Shown here one piece after another: positions 9,389 to 20,469 of a DNA stretch of 64,000 nucleotides (position 1 is its first letter; every line of letters begins with the position of its first letter). Where the stretch lies: NCBI RefSeq assembly GCF_004564355.1, contig NZ_CP038266.1, forward strand, positions 1,798,001-1,862,000, written 5' to 3'. A program made the position numbers and the translations under genes. The stretch comes from Microbacterium wangchenii. GTDB lineage: Bacteria; Actinomycetota; Actinomycetes; Actinomycetales; Microbacteriaceae. The notes under the pieces are model-generated. The model was not told the DNA's origin. It searched no databases and saw nothing but the letters and a program-made list of their open reading frames with translations.

Positions 9389-9799
9389 TCAGCTGCCGCG
9401 CGAGATCCGGGCGAGCACGCCGTGCACGAACGTGCCGGAGTCGTCGGTGGAGAACTCCTTGGCCAGTTCGACGGCCTCGTCGATCGCGACGGCGACGGGG
9501 ACCTCGTCGTTGTAGAGGATCTCCCACGTGCCGATCCGCAGCAGAGCGCGGTCCACCGCGGGCATGCGGGCCAGGCTCCAGTCCTTCGCGAACGTCGTGA
9601 TCTGCTCGTCGATGGCGTCGTGGTTGTCGATCACCCCGTCGACGATCTCGCGGGCGTACAGCCACGACGATTCGCGCGCGGGTTCGCTGGCGGCACGCTT
9701 GGCCTCCGCGGCGAGCACGGTGGAGATGTCCTCCCCGCGCACGTCGGCGGAGAAGAGGATGTCGAGGGCGCGTTTGCGCGCCTTGGTGCGAGCGCTCAC
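9389..9799 (-). CDS. nusB: Transcription antitermination factor NusB
   Basis: 136 residues, all-helical, with the family opening RTKARKRALDILFSAD and the conserved C-terminal segment PVAVAIDEAVELAKEFS. NusB binds boxA RNA with NusE (S10) for rRNA antitermination. The start is GTG at 9799, three bases after the efp stop; efp-nusB is a very common actinobacterial pair. The gene that normally follows (pyrR or a regulator) is displaced here by the SNF2 gene. Confidence 0.95.
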   Translation of the reverse strand: MSARTKARKRALDILFSADVRGEDISTVLAAEAKRAASEPARESSWLYAREIVDGVIDNHDAIDEQITTFAKDWSLARMPAVDRALLRIGTWEILYNDEVPVAVAIDEAVELAKEFSTDDSGTFVHGVLARISRGS

Positions 9800-9802
9800 G
9801 CG

Positions 9803-10363
9803 TCAGTTGACGCGGCCGAGGTAGTCGCCCGTGCGGGTGTCGACCTTGACCTTCGTGCCGGTCTCCAGGAACAGCGGAACCTGGATCTCATACCCGGTCT
9901 CCACCGTCGCCGGCTTCGTGCCCGCCGACGAGCGGTCGCCCTGCAGGCCCGGCTCGGTGTAGGTGATCTCCAGGACCACGGATGCGGGCAGCTCGACGTA
10001 CAGCGGGTTGCCGTTGTTCAGGGCGATCTGCACCTGCTGGTTCTCGAGCAGGAAGTTCGCCGCATCCCCCACGACGGAGGCGGGGACGGAGAGCTGGTCG
10101 TAGTCGGCGACGTCCATGAAGACGTAGCTGTCGCCGTCGTTGTACAGGTACGTGAAGTCGCGGCGGTCGACGTTCTCGATGTCGATCTTGGTGCCGGCGT
10201 TGTACGTGCGGTCCACGGTCTTACCCGTCACGACGTTCTTGAGCTTCGTACGCACGAACGCGCCGCCCTTGCCGGGCTTGACGTGCTGAAACTCCACGAC
10301 GCTCCAGAGCTGACCGTCGATGCTGAGGACGACGCCGTTCTTGATGTCTGCGGTGGAAGCCAT
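9803..10363 (-). CDS. efp: Translation elongation factor P
   Basis: 186 residues, three beta-barrel domains. EF-P rescues ribosomes stalled at polyproline. The tip loop is KPGKGGAF with Lys32 at the position modified in other bacteria; the PGKG form is typical of actinobacteria, where the lysine is generally thought to work unmodified, and no epmA or ymfI-type modification gene is nearby. The C-terminus (GDYLGRVN) is complete. An 86-bp gap with a -10-like element separates it from aroQ, so it may have its own promoter and is followed directly by nusB. Confidence 0.96.
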   Translation of the reverse strand: MASTADIKNGVVLSIDGQLWSVVEFQHVKPGKGGAFVRTKLKNVVTGKTVDRTYNAGTKIDIENVDRRDFTYLYNDGDSYVFMDVADYDQLSVPASVVGDAANFLLENQQVQIALNNGNPLYVELPASVVLEITYTEPGLQGDRSSAGTKPATVETGYEIQVPLFLETGTKVKVDTRTGDYLGRVN

Positions 10364-10416
10364 GGGGAAAGAGGGTCCGTTCGTCGGGGAGGGGGCCGGA
10401 CGCGGCCCGGCTCAGC

Positions 10417-10422
10417 ATTCTA
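10417..10422 (-). promoter_or_regulatory. Candidate -10 element for efp-nusB
   Basis: TAGAAT on the minus strand lies in the aroQ-efp gap, about 54 bases before the efp ATG. No TTGACA-like -35 is visible at 17 bases, which is common in actinobacteria. By inference, this would let efp-nusB be transcribed independently of the fdhD-aroQ transcript. Confidence 0.45.
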
Positions 10423-10449
10423 CGCGATGGTGCGCGGCCTGCCGGGGCC

Positions 10450-10908
10450 TCAGCCGTCGGCCTGCCCGGCGATGACATCGCACAGCAGCCGCACGGCCCG
10501 CGCATACCCCGGGACTCCTTCGCCCACGACGTGCACGACCGCCACATCCGCGATGTAGGAGTGCTGCCGGAACGGCTCCCGCGCCGACAGGTCGGAGATG
10601 TGCACCTCCGCGACGGGCAGCGCGACGGCCGACAGCGCATCCCGCAGTGCCACCGAGGTGTGGGTGTAGGCCCCCGCGTTGATGACGATGCCGGCGCAGT
10701 CCTCGCGCGCGTCGTGGATGGCGTCGATCAGCACGCCTTCGTGGTTGCTCTGCACGGCCCGGACGGTGAACCCGCGTGCAGCGGCGGCCTCGGTCGTGAC
10801 GCGCTCGACATCGGCGAGGGTGTCGGTGCCGTAGATGTGCGGTTCGCGCGTGCCCAGGAGGTTGAGGTTCGGACCGTTGACCAGCAGCAGGCGGTGGCTC
10901 GTCGTCAC
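10450..10908 (-). CDS. aroQ: 3-dehydroquinate dehydratase, type II
   Basis: 152 residues, the dodecameric type II fold. It dehydrates 3-dehydroquinate in the shikimate pathway. Visible family motifs are [14 protein letters not shown] with the catalytic Tyr in [19 protein letters not shown], and [14 protein letters not shown] with the active-site His. The GTG start overlaps the fdhD stop (GTGA). The other shikimate genes aroB-K-C-E are 6 kb away on the same strand, separated by the molybdenum-cofactor module. Confidence 0.94.
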   Translation of the reverse strand: MTTSHRLLLVNGPNLNLLGTREPHIYGTDTLADVERVTTEAAAARGFTVRAVQSNHEGVLIDAIHDAREDCAGIVINAGAYTHTSVALRDALSAVALPVAEVHISDLSAREPFRQHSYIADVAVVHVVGEGVPGYARAVRLLCDVIAGQADG

Positions 10909-11798
10909 GCGTGCACACTACCAGCGAGCCGGTCGGCGGCCGGGGCGTCGGATGCGGTGTCGGATGCGGTGATCACGCGGTCGGCGCGCGTGTACACGTT
11001 GAGCGTCTGGCCGCGCGAGAACCCGACGAGCGTCAGGCCCCGGGAGTCGGCCAGGTCCACGGCGAGGGAGGACGGTGCGGACACGGCGGCGAGGATCGGG
11101 ATACCCGCCATCGCGGCTTTCTGGACAAGTTCGAAGCTCGCCCGTCCCGACACCTGCAGCACGGTGCCGCGCAGGGGAAGGCGGTGCGACAGCGCGGCCC
11201 ATCCGACGACCTTGTCCACGGCGTTGTGCCGTCCGACGTCTTCGCGCAGGACGAGCAGCTCCCCCGTCGCCGCGTCGAAGAGTCCGGCCGCGTGCAGGCC
11301 GCCGGTCTTGTCGAACACGGCCTGTTGCGCACGGAGCGCATCGGGAAGACCGGCAAGCACCGGCAGGTCGATCCGCGCGTCGTCTCCGGAGACGTCGTAC
11401 GCCGACACCGTTTCGACGGCGTCGATCGAGGCCTTGCCGCATACGCCGCACGAGCTGGTCGTGTAGAACGACCGCGCGATGTCGGGAGAGGGCGGTGCGA
11501 CGCCGGCGGCGAGGGTCACATCGAGCACGTTGTACGTGTTCTCCACGCCCCCGGTCCCCGGGCCTCCGCAGTGGATGGCGCCGGCGAACTGATCGCCGCG
11601 CGAGATCACGCCCTCCGACACGAGGAACCCGGCGGCCAGCTCGACATCGTGGCCGGGGGTGCGCATCGTGACGGCCAGCGGCGTGCCGCCGACGCGGATC
11701 TCCAGCGGCTCCTCGACGGCGAGGGTGTCGGGTCGTCGGCGCTGCGTGCCGTCCACGCGCAGCGTGACGATCGGCTTGCGTACGGTGATGCGTCCCAT
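10905..11798 (-). CDS. fdhD: Formate dehydrogenase accessory sulfurtransferase FdhD
   Basis: 297 residues with the redox pair Cys117/Cys120 in SSCGVCGK and the downstream [13 protein letters not shown] motif. FdhD transfers sulfur from a cysteine desulfurase to the molybdenum cofactor of formate-dehydrogenase-type enzymes; the expected client is the oxidoreductase encoded at 14461-16782. GGAGG lies 5 bases before the ATG and a -10-like TAGGCT about 28 bases further up. The stop overlaps the aroQ start. Confidence 0.93.
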   Translation of the reverse strand: MGRITVRKPIVTLRVDGTQRRRPDTLAVEEPLEIRVGGTPLAVTMRTPGHDVELAAGFLVSEGVISRGDQFAGAIHCGGPGTGGVENTYNVLDVTLAAGVAPPSPDIARSFYTTSSCGVCGKASIDAVETVSAYDVSGDDARIDLPVLAGLPDALRAQQAVFDKTGGLHAAGLFDAATGELLVLREDVGRHNAVDKVVGWAALSHRLPLRGTVLQVSGRASFELVQKAAMAGIPILAAVSAPSSLAVDLADSRGLTLVGFSRGQTLNVYTRADRVITASDTASDAPAADRLAGSVHA

Positions 11799-11825
11799 CT
11801 CAGCCTCCGATGGCGATGTCCTCCG

Positions 11826-11831
11826 AGCCTA
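11826..11831 (-). promoter_or_regulatory. Candidate -10 element for fdhD
   Basis: TAGGCT on the minus strand, inside TTAGGCTCGG; the same ten bases occur at the fdhF-like promoter near 16789. The 5' leader would be about 20-30 bases and contain the GGAGG ribosome binding site. The hairpin array lies immediately upstream. Confidence 0.45.
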
Positions 11832-11857
11832 ACGTCGCGGGCCGGCCGTGGGCCCGA

Positions 11858-12308
11858 CCGAACTCCGCAAAACGCCTCCGTTTCCGGCCCGAAACCGGCG
11901 CCCCCGGCCCTTTCCGGCTCGTTCTTGCGGAGTTCGGGCAGCGGCGTGCGGCGGCGCGATGGTCGAGTCCCTTGCCGCCGGGGCGGGACGGCTCGAGTCC
12001 AGCCGGCTCTTGGCGCCGCGAGCCGGCGGCACCACTGCCGACCCGAACTCCGCAAACCACGTCGGCCAGATGCGCGAAACCGGGTGCTTCGGCCGTTTCC
12101 GGCTCGATGTTGCAGAGTTCGGGCAGCGGCGTGCGGTGATGCGATAGTCGAGTCCCTCGCCGCCGGGGCGGGACGGCTCGGGTCCAGCGGGCTGCTGGCG
12201 TCGCGAGCCGGCGGCACCACTGCCGACCCGAACTCCTCAAAGCGAGCTCGTCTGCGACGCGAAACGGGGTGTTCGGGCACCATCCGGCTCAGTCTTGAGG
12301 AGTTCGGG
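11858..12308. repeat. Tandem array of three hairpin units with a 185-bp period
   Basis: Three inverted repeats have arms CCGAACTCCGCAA/TTGCGGAGTTCGG (11858-11870/11925-11937), the same with one change (12042-12056/12110-12123), and CCGAACTCCTCAA/TTGAGGAGTTCGG (12227-12241/12295-12308). Between them lie two direct copies of a spacer. The repeated stretches 11931-12056 and 12116-12241 are each 126 bp and differ at about 11 positions by eye. The roughly 54-nt loops are much less alike. Unit 3 keeps pairing through a compensatory change. The array fills almost all of the 556-bp gap between divergent fdhD and moeA; no ORF or tRNA is evident in it. Confidence 0.85.
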
Positions 12309-12342
12309 CAGGAGCGCGGAACGGCGAGGGCAGCGGGGCCGA

Positions 12343-12348
12343 TAGTGT
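12343..12348 (+). promoter_or_regulatory. Candidate -10 element, leaderless moeA transcript
   Basis: TAGTGT is followed by six bases and then the moeA ATG, with no Shine-Dalgarno sequence. This spacing puts the transcription start at or next to the start codon, so moeA is probably read from a leaderless mRNA. Confidence 0.5.
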
Positions 12349-12354
12349 GGCGGC

Positions 12355-13593
12355 ATGGTGCGCACCGTCGAGGAGCAGTGGGCCGACGTCGCCGCAGCGG
12401 TGCGGATGCTGCCTTCGGTCGAACTCCCCCTGGCCGACGCCGCCGGCCGCACGCTGGCGGCCGACGTGACTGCCGCGGTGGACATCCCGGTGTGGGAAAA
12501 CTCGGCGATGGACGGCTTCGCGGTGCGCTACGACGACGTCGTAGCCGCGGCGGCGGATGCGCCGGTCTCCCTGCGCGTGGTCGCCGACGTCCCCGCCGGC
12601 TCCGACCTGGACCCTCCCCTGCGGCCGGGCGAGGCCGCCCGGATCATGACCGGCGCTCCCGTACCCGCTGCCGCCGACGCCATCGTCCCGTTCGAAGACA
12701 CCCGCGGCGGCCTCGCCGACTCGCTGCACACCGTCGCCGTCCTCGCCGCCCCGTCCGCGCGCGGCGCGCACATCCGTCGCCGCGGCGAAGACGCCACCCG
12801 GGGAGACGTCGTCCTCCCCGCCGGCGTGCGGCTGGGGTCGTGGCAGCTCGCGGCGGCCGCGGCGGCGGGCGTGTCGGCCGTCCCGGCGACCCGCGCGCCG
12901 CGCGTGGCGGTCTTCTCGACCGGGGACGAGCTCGTCGCCCCCGGAGAGCCGTTGCGACGCGGGCAGATCCCCGAGTCCAATGCCACCCTCCTCGCAGCGC
13001 TCGTGGCCGAGGCCGATGCCGAGGTCGTGCTGCGTGGTGTCGTCCGCGACGACGAGGACGAGTTCCGCGCCGCCCTCGCGGCGGCCGCCGAACGCGGCGC
13101 AGACGTCGTCCTCACCTCGGGAGGGGTCAGCGCGGGCGCGTTCGAGGTCGTCAAGAACACCCTCGGGGATGCCGCGGACATCCGGTTCTCGGCCGTGGCG
13201 ATGCAGCCGGGCAAGCCCCAGGGCTTCGGCGTGCTCCCCGGCGGCGCGCTGTTCTTCGGCCTCCCGGGCAACCCGGTGAGCGTGGCGGTGTCGTTCGAGG
13301 TGTTCGTGCGGCCGGCGCTGCTGCGGATGCAGCGGCGCAGTCACGTGCACCGCCCTGTGCTGCGCGTGCGCGCCGCCGCGGGCTGGCGCACTCCGTCGGG
13401 TCGGCGTCAGTACGTCCCCGTGCGCCTGGACCGGACGGATGCTGCGGGCTGGACCACGGAACCGGCCACCGCGGGCGGATCGCGGTCGCACCTGGCCGGC
13501 GGCCTGGGGCGGGCGGAAGCGTTCGCCGTGGTTCCCGCCGACGTCGAGAAGGTCGAACCGGGAGACACCGTCGAGGTCATGCTGCTGACATGA
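12355..13593 (+). CDS. moeA: Molybdopterin molybdotransferase MoeA
   Basis: 412 residues. Inserts molybdate into adenylylated molybdopterin. Recognisable family segments are the N-terminal PVWENSAMDGFAVR, the middle GEAARIMTGAPVPAAADAIVPFE, and the MoaB-like domain with VAVFSTGDELV, TSGGVSAG and FFGLPGNPVSV. It is divergent from fdhD across the hairpin array, is probably translated from a leaderless message, and its stop overlaps the mobA start as ATGA. No moaA, moaC, moaE or moeB gene is in the window, so the rest of the pathway must lie elsewhere. Confidence 0.95.
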   Translation: MVRTVEEQWADVAAAVRMLPSVELPLADAAGRTLAADVTAAVDIPVWENSAMDGFAVRYDDVVAAAADAPVSLRVVADVPAGSDLDPPLRPGEAARIMTGAPVPAAADAIVPFEDTRGGLADSLHTVAVLAAPSARGAHIRRRGEDATRGDVVLPAGVRLGSWQLAAAAAAGVSAVPATRAPRVAVFSTGDELVAPGEPLRRGQIPESNATLLAALVAEADAEVVLRGVVRDDEDEFRAALAAAAERGADVVLTSGGVSAGAFEVVKNTLGDAADIRFSAVAMQPGKPQGFGVLPGGALFFGLPGNPVSVAVSFEVFVRPALLRMQRRSHVHRPVLRVRAAAGWRTPSGRRQYVPVRLDRTDAAGWTTEPATAGGSRSHLAGGLGRAEAFAVVPADVEKVEPGDTVEVMLLT

Positions 13594-14456
13594 GCACCGG
13601 CGGGCAGTTCTCCTTCGACGCCGTCGTGCTGGCCGGGGGGCGGGCGGCACGCATGGGCGGGGTCGCCAAGCCGGCCCTCACCGTGGCGGGCCACTCGCTC
13701 CTGGCGCGCACCGTCGCGGCCGCCCGGGCAGCCGGCGCCTCGCGCGTGATCGTGGCGGGCCCGGCCGTGGCCGGAGTGGAGGATGTCCGGTGGGTGCGGG
13801 AGGTACCCTCGTTCGGGGGGCCGGTCGCCGGCGTCGCCGCGGCGCTCGCGCAGTCGACGGCGCCCTGGGCGATGATCCTCCCCGCCGACCTGATCGACCC
13901 GGAGCGGGCGGTCGCAGCGCTGACGGGCCAGATCCCCCACGCGGATGGGGCGTGCCTGGTCGATGACGGCGGGCGCACGCAATGGCTCACCGCGATCATC
14001 CGGACCGCTGCGCTGCGGCGCCGCGTGGCGGAGCTGGGGGCCGGCGTACGCGACGCGCCCGCGCGGGCCCTGCACGAAGGATGGGACATCGCGCTCCGCC
14101 CGACCGCCGTGGCGGCGACGGACGACGTGGATACGTGGGATCATCTCGGCGAGGCGCGCCGGCGGTTCGGCGCCCGGAAGGAGAAGACCATGTCCGAGCG
14201 CACCCTGCCCCCCGAAGCCCTCGAGGAATGGGGCCGCGCCCTGCGGGAGCGGTTCGGGCTCGCCGAAGAGGATCTGCCGATCGGCCTGATCCTCGATCTC
14301 GCGCGCGACGTCGCGAACGGCGTGGCGCGCCCGGCGGCGCCCTTCAGCGCGTATGTCGCGGGGCTCGTCGCCGGTCGCGCCGGCGGATCGCCGGAGCAGG
14401 TCCGCGACGCCGTCGCGGCGATCACGACCCTCGCCGAGGGCTGGGACGGGCGCTGA
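13590..14456 (+). CDS. mobA: MobA-like molybdenum cofactor nucleotidyltransferase fused to a C-terminal DUF6457-type domain
   Basis: 288 residues in one frame. Residues 1-200 are a nucleotidyltransferase with LAGGRAARMGGVAKP at the N-terminus and ILPADLID at the metal-binding strand; it should attach GMP or CMP to molybdopterin for the neighbouring formate-dehydrogenase-like enzyme. Residues 201-288, starting MSERTLPPEALEEWG, form a small helical domain that occurs next to or fused with MobA in other actinobacteria. An ATG at 14190 preceded by AAGGAGA opens this domain, so it may also be made as a separate 88-residue protein. There is no stop between the two parts. The start overlaps moeA; the gene is convergent with the fdhF-like gene. 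Confidence 0.85.
   Translation: MSTGGQFSFDAVVLAGGRAARMGGVAKPALTVAGHSLLARTVAAARAAGASRVIVAGPAVAGVEDVRWVREVPSFGGPVAGVAAALAQSTAPWAMILPADLIDPERAVAALTGQIPHADGACLVDDGGRTQWLTAIIRTAALRRRVAELGAGVRDAPARALHEGWDIALRPTAVAATDDVDTWDHLGEARRRFGARKEKTMSERTLPPEALEEWGRALRERFGLAEEDLPIGLILDLARDVANGVARPAAPFSAYVAGLVAGRAGGSPEQVRDAVAAITTLAEGWDGR
14178..14192 (+). promoter_or_regulatory. Strong internal ribosome binding site and ATG inside the mobA fusion
   Basis: AAGGAGA at 14178-14184 lies five bases before an in-frame ATG at 14190-14192, the junction between the nucleotidyltransferase and the small C-terminal domain. Such a strong site deep inside a gene suggests that the domain was, or still is, translated separately (14190-14456, 88 residues). 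Confidence 0.6.
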
Positions 14457-14460
14457 GCGC

Positions 14461-16782
<2,322 letters not shown>

Positions 16783-16788
16783 GATCCG

Positions 16789-16794
16789 AGCCTA
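16789..16794 (-). promoter_or_regulatory. Candidate -10 element, leaderless fdhF-like transcript
   Basis: TAGGCT, then six bases, then the ATG at 16782. It sits inside TTAGGCTCGG, the same ten bases found at the fdhD promoter. Confidence 0.5.
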
Positions 16795-16817
16795 ATCCTT
16801 CGGCGGACGGTGGTCGC

Positions 16818-17891
16818 TCAGCCGGCGACTTCCTGGTACGCGGCGAACAGCAGCGACTCGTCGGGCGCCTGCAGCACGGTCGGGCGCGCGACGTCGTCGA
16901 GCACGATGAAACGCAGCATCCCGCCGCGGCTCTTCTTGTCGCGCTGCATCGTGGCCAGCAGCTGCGGCCACGCCCCGGCGCGATAGGTCATCGGCAGGCC
17001 CAAGGCGCCCAGGATGTCGCGGTGGCGCTGGACGACGTCGTCGGGGAGCCGGCCGGCGAGTCGGGAGAGCTCGGCGGCGAAGGTCATGCCCACCGAGATG
17101 GCGGCGCCGTGGCGCCAGCGGTAGCGCTCGGCGTGCTCGATCGCGTGGCCCAGGGTGTGGCCGTAGTTCAGCACTTCGCGAAGGCCGGCTTCGCGAAGAT
17201 CCTCGCCCACGACGCGCGCCTTCATGTCGATGGCGAGCTCGAGTGTGCGGCGGAAGGCGTCGCTGCGCGGGTTCACGACCTCGACGGGGTCGGCTTCGAT
17301 GAGGTCGAGGATCTCGGGATGCCAGATGAAACCCGCCTTGACGACCTCGGCGTAGCCGGCGACGCGTTCGTTGGGCGACAGCGAATCGAGCAGGTCTAGA
17401 TCGCACACCACCGCGTGCGGAGGCCAGAACGCGCCGACGAGGTTCTTCCCCTCGGCGGTGTTGAGTCCGGTCTTCCCGCCCACGGCGGCGTCGACCATGC
17501 CGAGCACCGTGGTGGGCACCTGCACGACCGGCACGCCGCGCAGCCACGTCGCGGCGACGAAGCCGGCGAGGTCGGTCACCGCTCCCCCGCCGAATCCGAC
17601 GACCACGTCGGTGCGCGTGAAATCGGCCTGCCCCAGGACCTGCCAGCAGAAGGCGGCCACCTCCACGCGCTTGCCCTGCTCGGCGTCGGGGATCTCGGCC
17701 AGGAGCACCTCCCGGTCGGTCAGCAGCGCCTGCCGCAGCGCCTCCGCACGCTCGGCGAGCGTCGGCGGGTGGACGATGAGGACCTTCCGCGCGGCGGCGG
17801 GCAGCACGTCGCCGAGGCTGCCGAGCAGACCGCGGCCGACGGTGACGTCGTAGGGGGTCGCTCCGGAAACAGTGATGGTCGTGAGGGTCAT
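16818..17891 (-). CDS. aroB: 3-dehydroquinate synthase
   Basis: 357 residues. Converts DAHP to 3-dehydroquinate with NAD and a divalent metal. Family motifs are [20 protein letters not shown] (NAD loop), [20 protein letters not shown] and the metal-ligand segment [12 protein letters not shown]. The ATG at 17891 overlaps the aroK stop; longer in-frame starts upstream would read through aroK. It is the last gene of the alaS-to-aroB run; the oxidoreductase gene follows on the same strand after a 35-bp gap that contains that gene's own promoter. Confidence 0.95.
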   Translation of the reverse strand: MTLTTITVSGATPYDVTVGRGLLGSLGDVLPAAARKVLIVHPPTLAERAEALRQALLTDREVLLAEIPDAEQGKRVEVAAFCWQVLGQADFTRTDVVVGFGGGAVTDLAGFVAATWLRGVPVVQVPTTVLGMVDAAVGGKTGLNTAEGKNLVGAFWPPHAVVCDLDLLDSLSPNERVAGYAEVVKAGFIWHPEILDLIEADPVEVVNPRSDAFRRTLELAIDMKARVVGEDLREAGLREVLNYGHTLGHAIEHAERYRWRHGAAISVGMTFAAELSRLAGRLPDDVVQRHRDILGALGLPMTYRAGAWPQLLATMQRDKKSRGGMLRFIVLDDVARPTVLQAPDESLLFAAYQEVAG

Positions 17892-18418
17892 GCGGTGCTC
17901 GATCCGGTCGGTGCGGACGCGAGGGCCCACTGGGCCACGGCGTCCACGACGGCCCGCAGCGGGCCATGGGAGGTGTCGAAGGTCACGTCGGCCAGCGCCT
18001 CGTAGATCGGGCGGCGGGCCTGGAAGATCTCCATCCATCGGGCCGTGCCGTCCTCGCCTGCCAGCAGCGGCCGCGATCCCCCGCGGATGCGGCCGGCCAC
18101 GACGGCGGGGTCGACGGTGAGGAGGACGACGCGCACGGGCGCGAGGTCGGCGCGGGTGTCGGGATGCAGCACCGCTCCGCCCCCGAGGGAGACGATGCCG
18201 CCGCTGCGGAGGGCGTCGCGCACGGCCTCGCGTTCCAGAGACCGGAAGCCCCCCTCGCCGTGCTCGGCGAACAGGTCGGGGATGGGCCCGTGCGTGCGAG
18301 CGAGCACGGCGTCGGTGTCGGTGAAGCTCACGCCGAGCTGCTTGGCGACGCGGCGCCCCACGCTGGATTTGCCCGCCCCCATCGGACCGATGAGGGCGAT
18401 CGTGTCAGATGCCGCCAT
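17888..18418 (-). CDS. aroK: Shikimate kinase
   Basis: 176 residues. Phosphorylates shikimate with ATP. The P-loop [10 protein letters not shown] is at residues 11-20, followed by the shikimate-binding [15 protein letters not shown] and the lid [10 protein letters not shown]. The start [11 protein letters not shown] at 18418 was chosen; an ATG seven codons upstream would add MPRRPPP and lengthen the overlap with aroC from 14 to 35 bp. It overlaps aroC and aroB on the two sides. Confidence 0.94.
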   Translation of the reverse strand: MAASDTIALIGPMGAGKSSVGRRVAKQLGVSFTDTDAVLARTHGPIPDLFAEHGEGGFRSLEREAVRDALRSGGIVSLGGGAVLHPDTRADLAPVRVVLLTVDPAVVAGRIRGGSRPLLAGEDGTARWMEIFQARRPIYEALADVTFDTSHGPLRAVVDAVAQWALASAPTGSSTA

Positions 18419-19634
18419 CGGTGGCGGCCGCCGCGGCATCGCTGGCCGGCGTCGTGCGCAGTGCCGCCGGGAGAGCGTCGAGGTAGGACAGCAGATTGCG
18501 GCGCGTCTCCCCGACGCTGTCGCCGCCGAACTTCTCCAGGACGGCCTCGGCGAGCACGATCGCCGTCATCGCCTCGGCGACGACGCCGGCAGCGGGCACG
18601 GCGCACACGTCGGAACGCTGGTGGTGGGCGGTTGCCGACGTCCCGGTGGCGACGTCGATGGTGCGCAGGGCGTGCGGCACCGTGGCGATGGGCTTCATCC
18701 CGGCCCGCACGCGCAGCACCGTCCCGGTGGACATGCCGCCCTCGGTGCCGCCGGCGCGGTCGCTCGCGCGAGCGATGCCCTCCGCCGTCGCGAAGAGTTC
18801 GTCGTGGGCTTGCGATCCGCGGCGCGTCGTCGTGAGGAAGCCGTCGCCGACCTCGACCCCCTTGATCGCCTGGATGCTCATGAGCGCCTGCGCGAGCTTG
18901 CCGTCCAGGCGCCGGTCCCAGTGCACGTGCGAACCGAGCCCCGGCGGCAGGCCGTAGGCGAGCACCTCGACGACGCCGCCGAGGGTGTCGCCGGCCTTGC
19001 GCGCGTCGTCGACCTCGGCGACCATGCGGGCGCTGGTACCGGCGTCGAAGCACCGCAGCGGATCGGCGTCGAGGGCGTCCACGTCGTCGGGGGCGGGCAG
19101 GGCGGCGTCCTCGGGGACGCGCACGGGGCCGATGGAGAGGGTGTGGCTGACCAGCCGGATGCCCAGTTCGGAGAGGAACGCGCGGGCCACGGCGCCCAGC
19201 GCGACGCGGGCTGCGGTCTCACGGGCGCTGGCGCGCTCGAGGATCGGCCGGGCCTCGTCGAAGTCGTACTTCTGCATGCCGACGAGATCGGCGTGACCGG
19301 GGCGGGGGCGCGTGAGCGCGGCGCCGCGCCCGCGGGACTTCTCCGTCAGCTCGGCCGGCTCGGGGCTCATCACCTCGACCCACTTGGGCCATTCGGTGTT
19401 CCCGATGCGCAAGGCGATGGGGCTGCCGAGGGTGAAGCCGTGCCGCACGCCCGAGGAGATCGTGAGCTCGTCCTCCTCGAACTTCATCCGCGAGCCGCGG
19501 CCGTAGCCGAGCTTCCGGCGGGCGAGGTCGGCGCGGATCGCGTCGGAGGAGATCGGCACGCCGGCGGGAAGACCCTCCATGATGGCGACCAGTTCGGGGC
19601 CGTGGGATTCGCCGGCCGTGAGCACGCGGAGCAT
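18405..19634 (-). CDS. aroC: Chorismate synthase
   Basis: 409 residues. Makes chorismate from EPSP with reduced FMN. The start [18 protein letters not shown] is the family signature 1; [15 protein letters not shown] and [16 protein letters not shown] carry the substrate and FMN loops, and the conserved C-terminal region ends around [14 protein letters not shown] long in-frame extension upstream is rejected because the true N-terminus is diagnostic. It lies four bases after aroE and overlaps aroK by 14 bp. Confidence 0.96.
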   Translation of the reverse strand: MLRVLTAGESHGPELVAIMEGLPAGVPISSDAIRADLARRKLGYGRGSRMKFEEDELTISSGVRHGFTLGSPIALRIGNTEWPKWVEVMSPEPAELTEKSRGRGAALTRPRPGHADLVGMQKYDFDEARPILERASARETAARVALGAVARAFLSELGIRLVSHTLSIGPVRVPEDAALPAPDDVDALDADPLRCFDAGTSARMVAEVDDARKAGDTLGGVVEVLAYGLPPGLGSHVHWDRRLDGKLAQALMSIQAIKGVEVGDGFLTTTRRGSQAHDELFATAEGIARASDRAGGTEGGMSTGTVLRVRAGMKPIATVPHALRTIDVATGTSATAHHQRSDVCAVPAAGVVAEAMTAIVLAEAVLEKFGGDSVGETRRNLLSYLDALPAALRTTPASDAAAAATDGGI

Positions 19635-19638
19635 TGCC

Positions 19639-20469
19639 CTAGTCTCCCACGAGCGCTCGGCGCATCGCGGCCAGCACGGTCGTCTCCTCCGGGAGGGCGG
19701 TACCAGGCTCGCCGCAGACGAAGACGCGCACCTGCAGGAGAGCCTGATGCAGCAGCATCCCGTGTCCGGAGAAGGCGACGCCCCCCGCCCGCTCCCATGC
19801 GTGGGCGAGCGGGGTGGGCCAGTGGCCGTAGACGACGTCCACGAGCACTCCGCCCGCCGCTGCCAGCCGGTCGGCCCCCGCACCCAGATCGGTGCCGCCG
19901 GGGAGCGTCGCGATCGTGACCTGGACGCGGCCGGGGGACGGATCGTCGAACCCGGCGGGGATCACGGCGACACCGAGGGACTCACCGAGCGCGATCAACG
20001 CGGTCACGGCCTCGGGGCGCCGCGCGACCACCTCGACGCGGCGCGCCCCGAGATCGGCGAGGGCGACCAGCGCGGAGGTGGCCGTGGCACCGGCGCCGAG
20101 GATCCGGGCGGCGGGAGCCTCCTCGACGCCCTGCTCGCGCAGCGACCGCACCAGGCCGCCCACGTCGGTGTTGAAGCCGTGCCGCTCCTCGCCGAGCAGC
20201 AGCGTGTTCACCGCGCCCGTCGCCTGAGCATGACGGTCCAGGACCTGCGCCGCCCGGGCCGCGGCGTGCTTGAGCGGCATCGTCAGCGACAGTCCCCGCC
20301 ACGTGGCGTCGAGGCCCGCGAGTTCGGGGTCGAAACGGTCCTCGCCCACGCGCCGGCGTCCGTACTCCCAGTCCAGCCCGAGGACGCGGTACGCCGCGGC
20401 GTGCAGCTGCGGCGACCGGCTGTGCGCGATCGGATCCCCCCAGACGGCGAGCCTCGTGCCCGTCAGCAT
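19639..20469 (-). CDS. aroE: Shikimate dehydrogenase
   Basis: 276 residues. NADP-dependent reduction of 3-dehydroshikimate. Substrate-binding [18 protein letters not shown] is at the N-terminus, followed by [10 protein letters not shown] with the catalytic Lys, NTDVGGL, the Rossmann motif [14 protein letters not shown] and a C-terminal [12 protein letters not shown]. The ATG at 20469 overlaps the mltG stop by seven bases, which indicates translational coupling. Confidence 0.93.
   Translation of the reverse strand: MLTGTRLAVWGDPIAHSRSPQLHAAAYRVLGLDWEYGRRRVGEDRFDPELAGLDATWRGLSLTMPLKHAAARAAQVLDRHAQATGAVNTLLLGEERHGFNTDVGGLVRSLREQGVEEAPAARILGAGATATSALVALADLGARRVEVVARRPEAVTALIALGESLGVAVIPAGFDDPSPGRVQVTIATLPGGTDLGAGADRLAAAGGVLVDVVYGHWPTPLAHAWERAGGVAFSGHGMLLHQALLQVRVFVCGEPGTALPEETTVLAAMRRALVGD

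Noticed and set aside
11858..12308. CRISPR array
   Set aside because: The period is 185 bp, the repeated part is 126 bp and imperfect, there are fewer than three full units, and no cas gene is in the window.
10911..13589. The long upstream part of the open frame that ends in mobA
   Set aside because: It runs antisense to fdhD, across the hairpin array and out of frame through moeA; only 13590-14456 is supported as coding.
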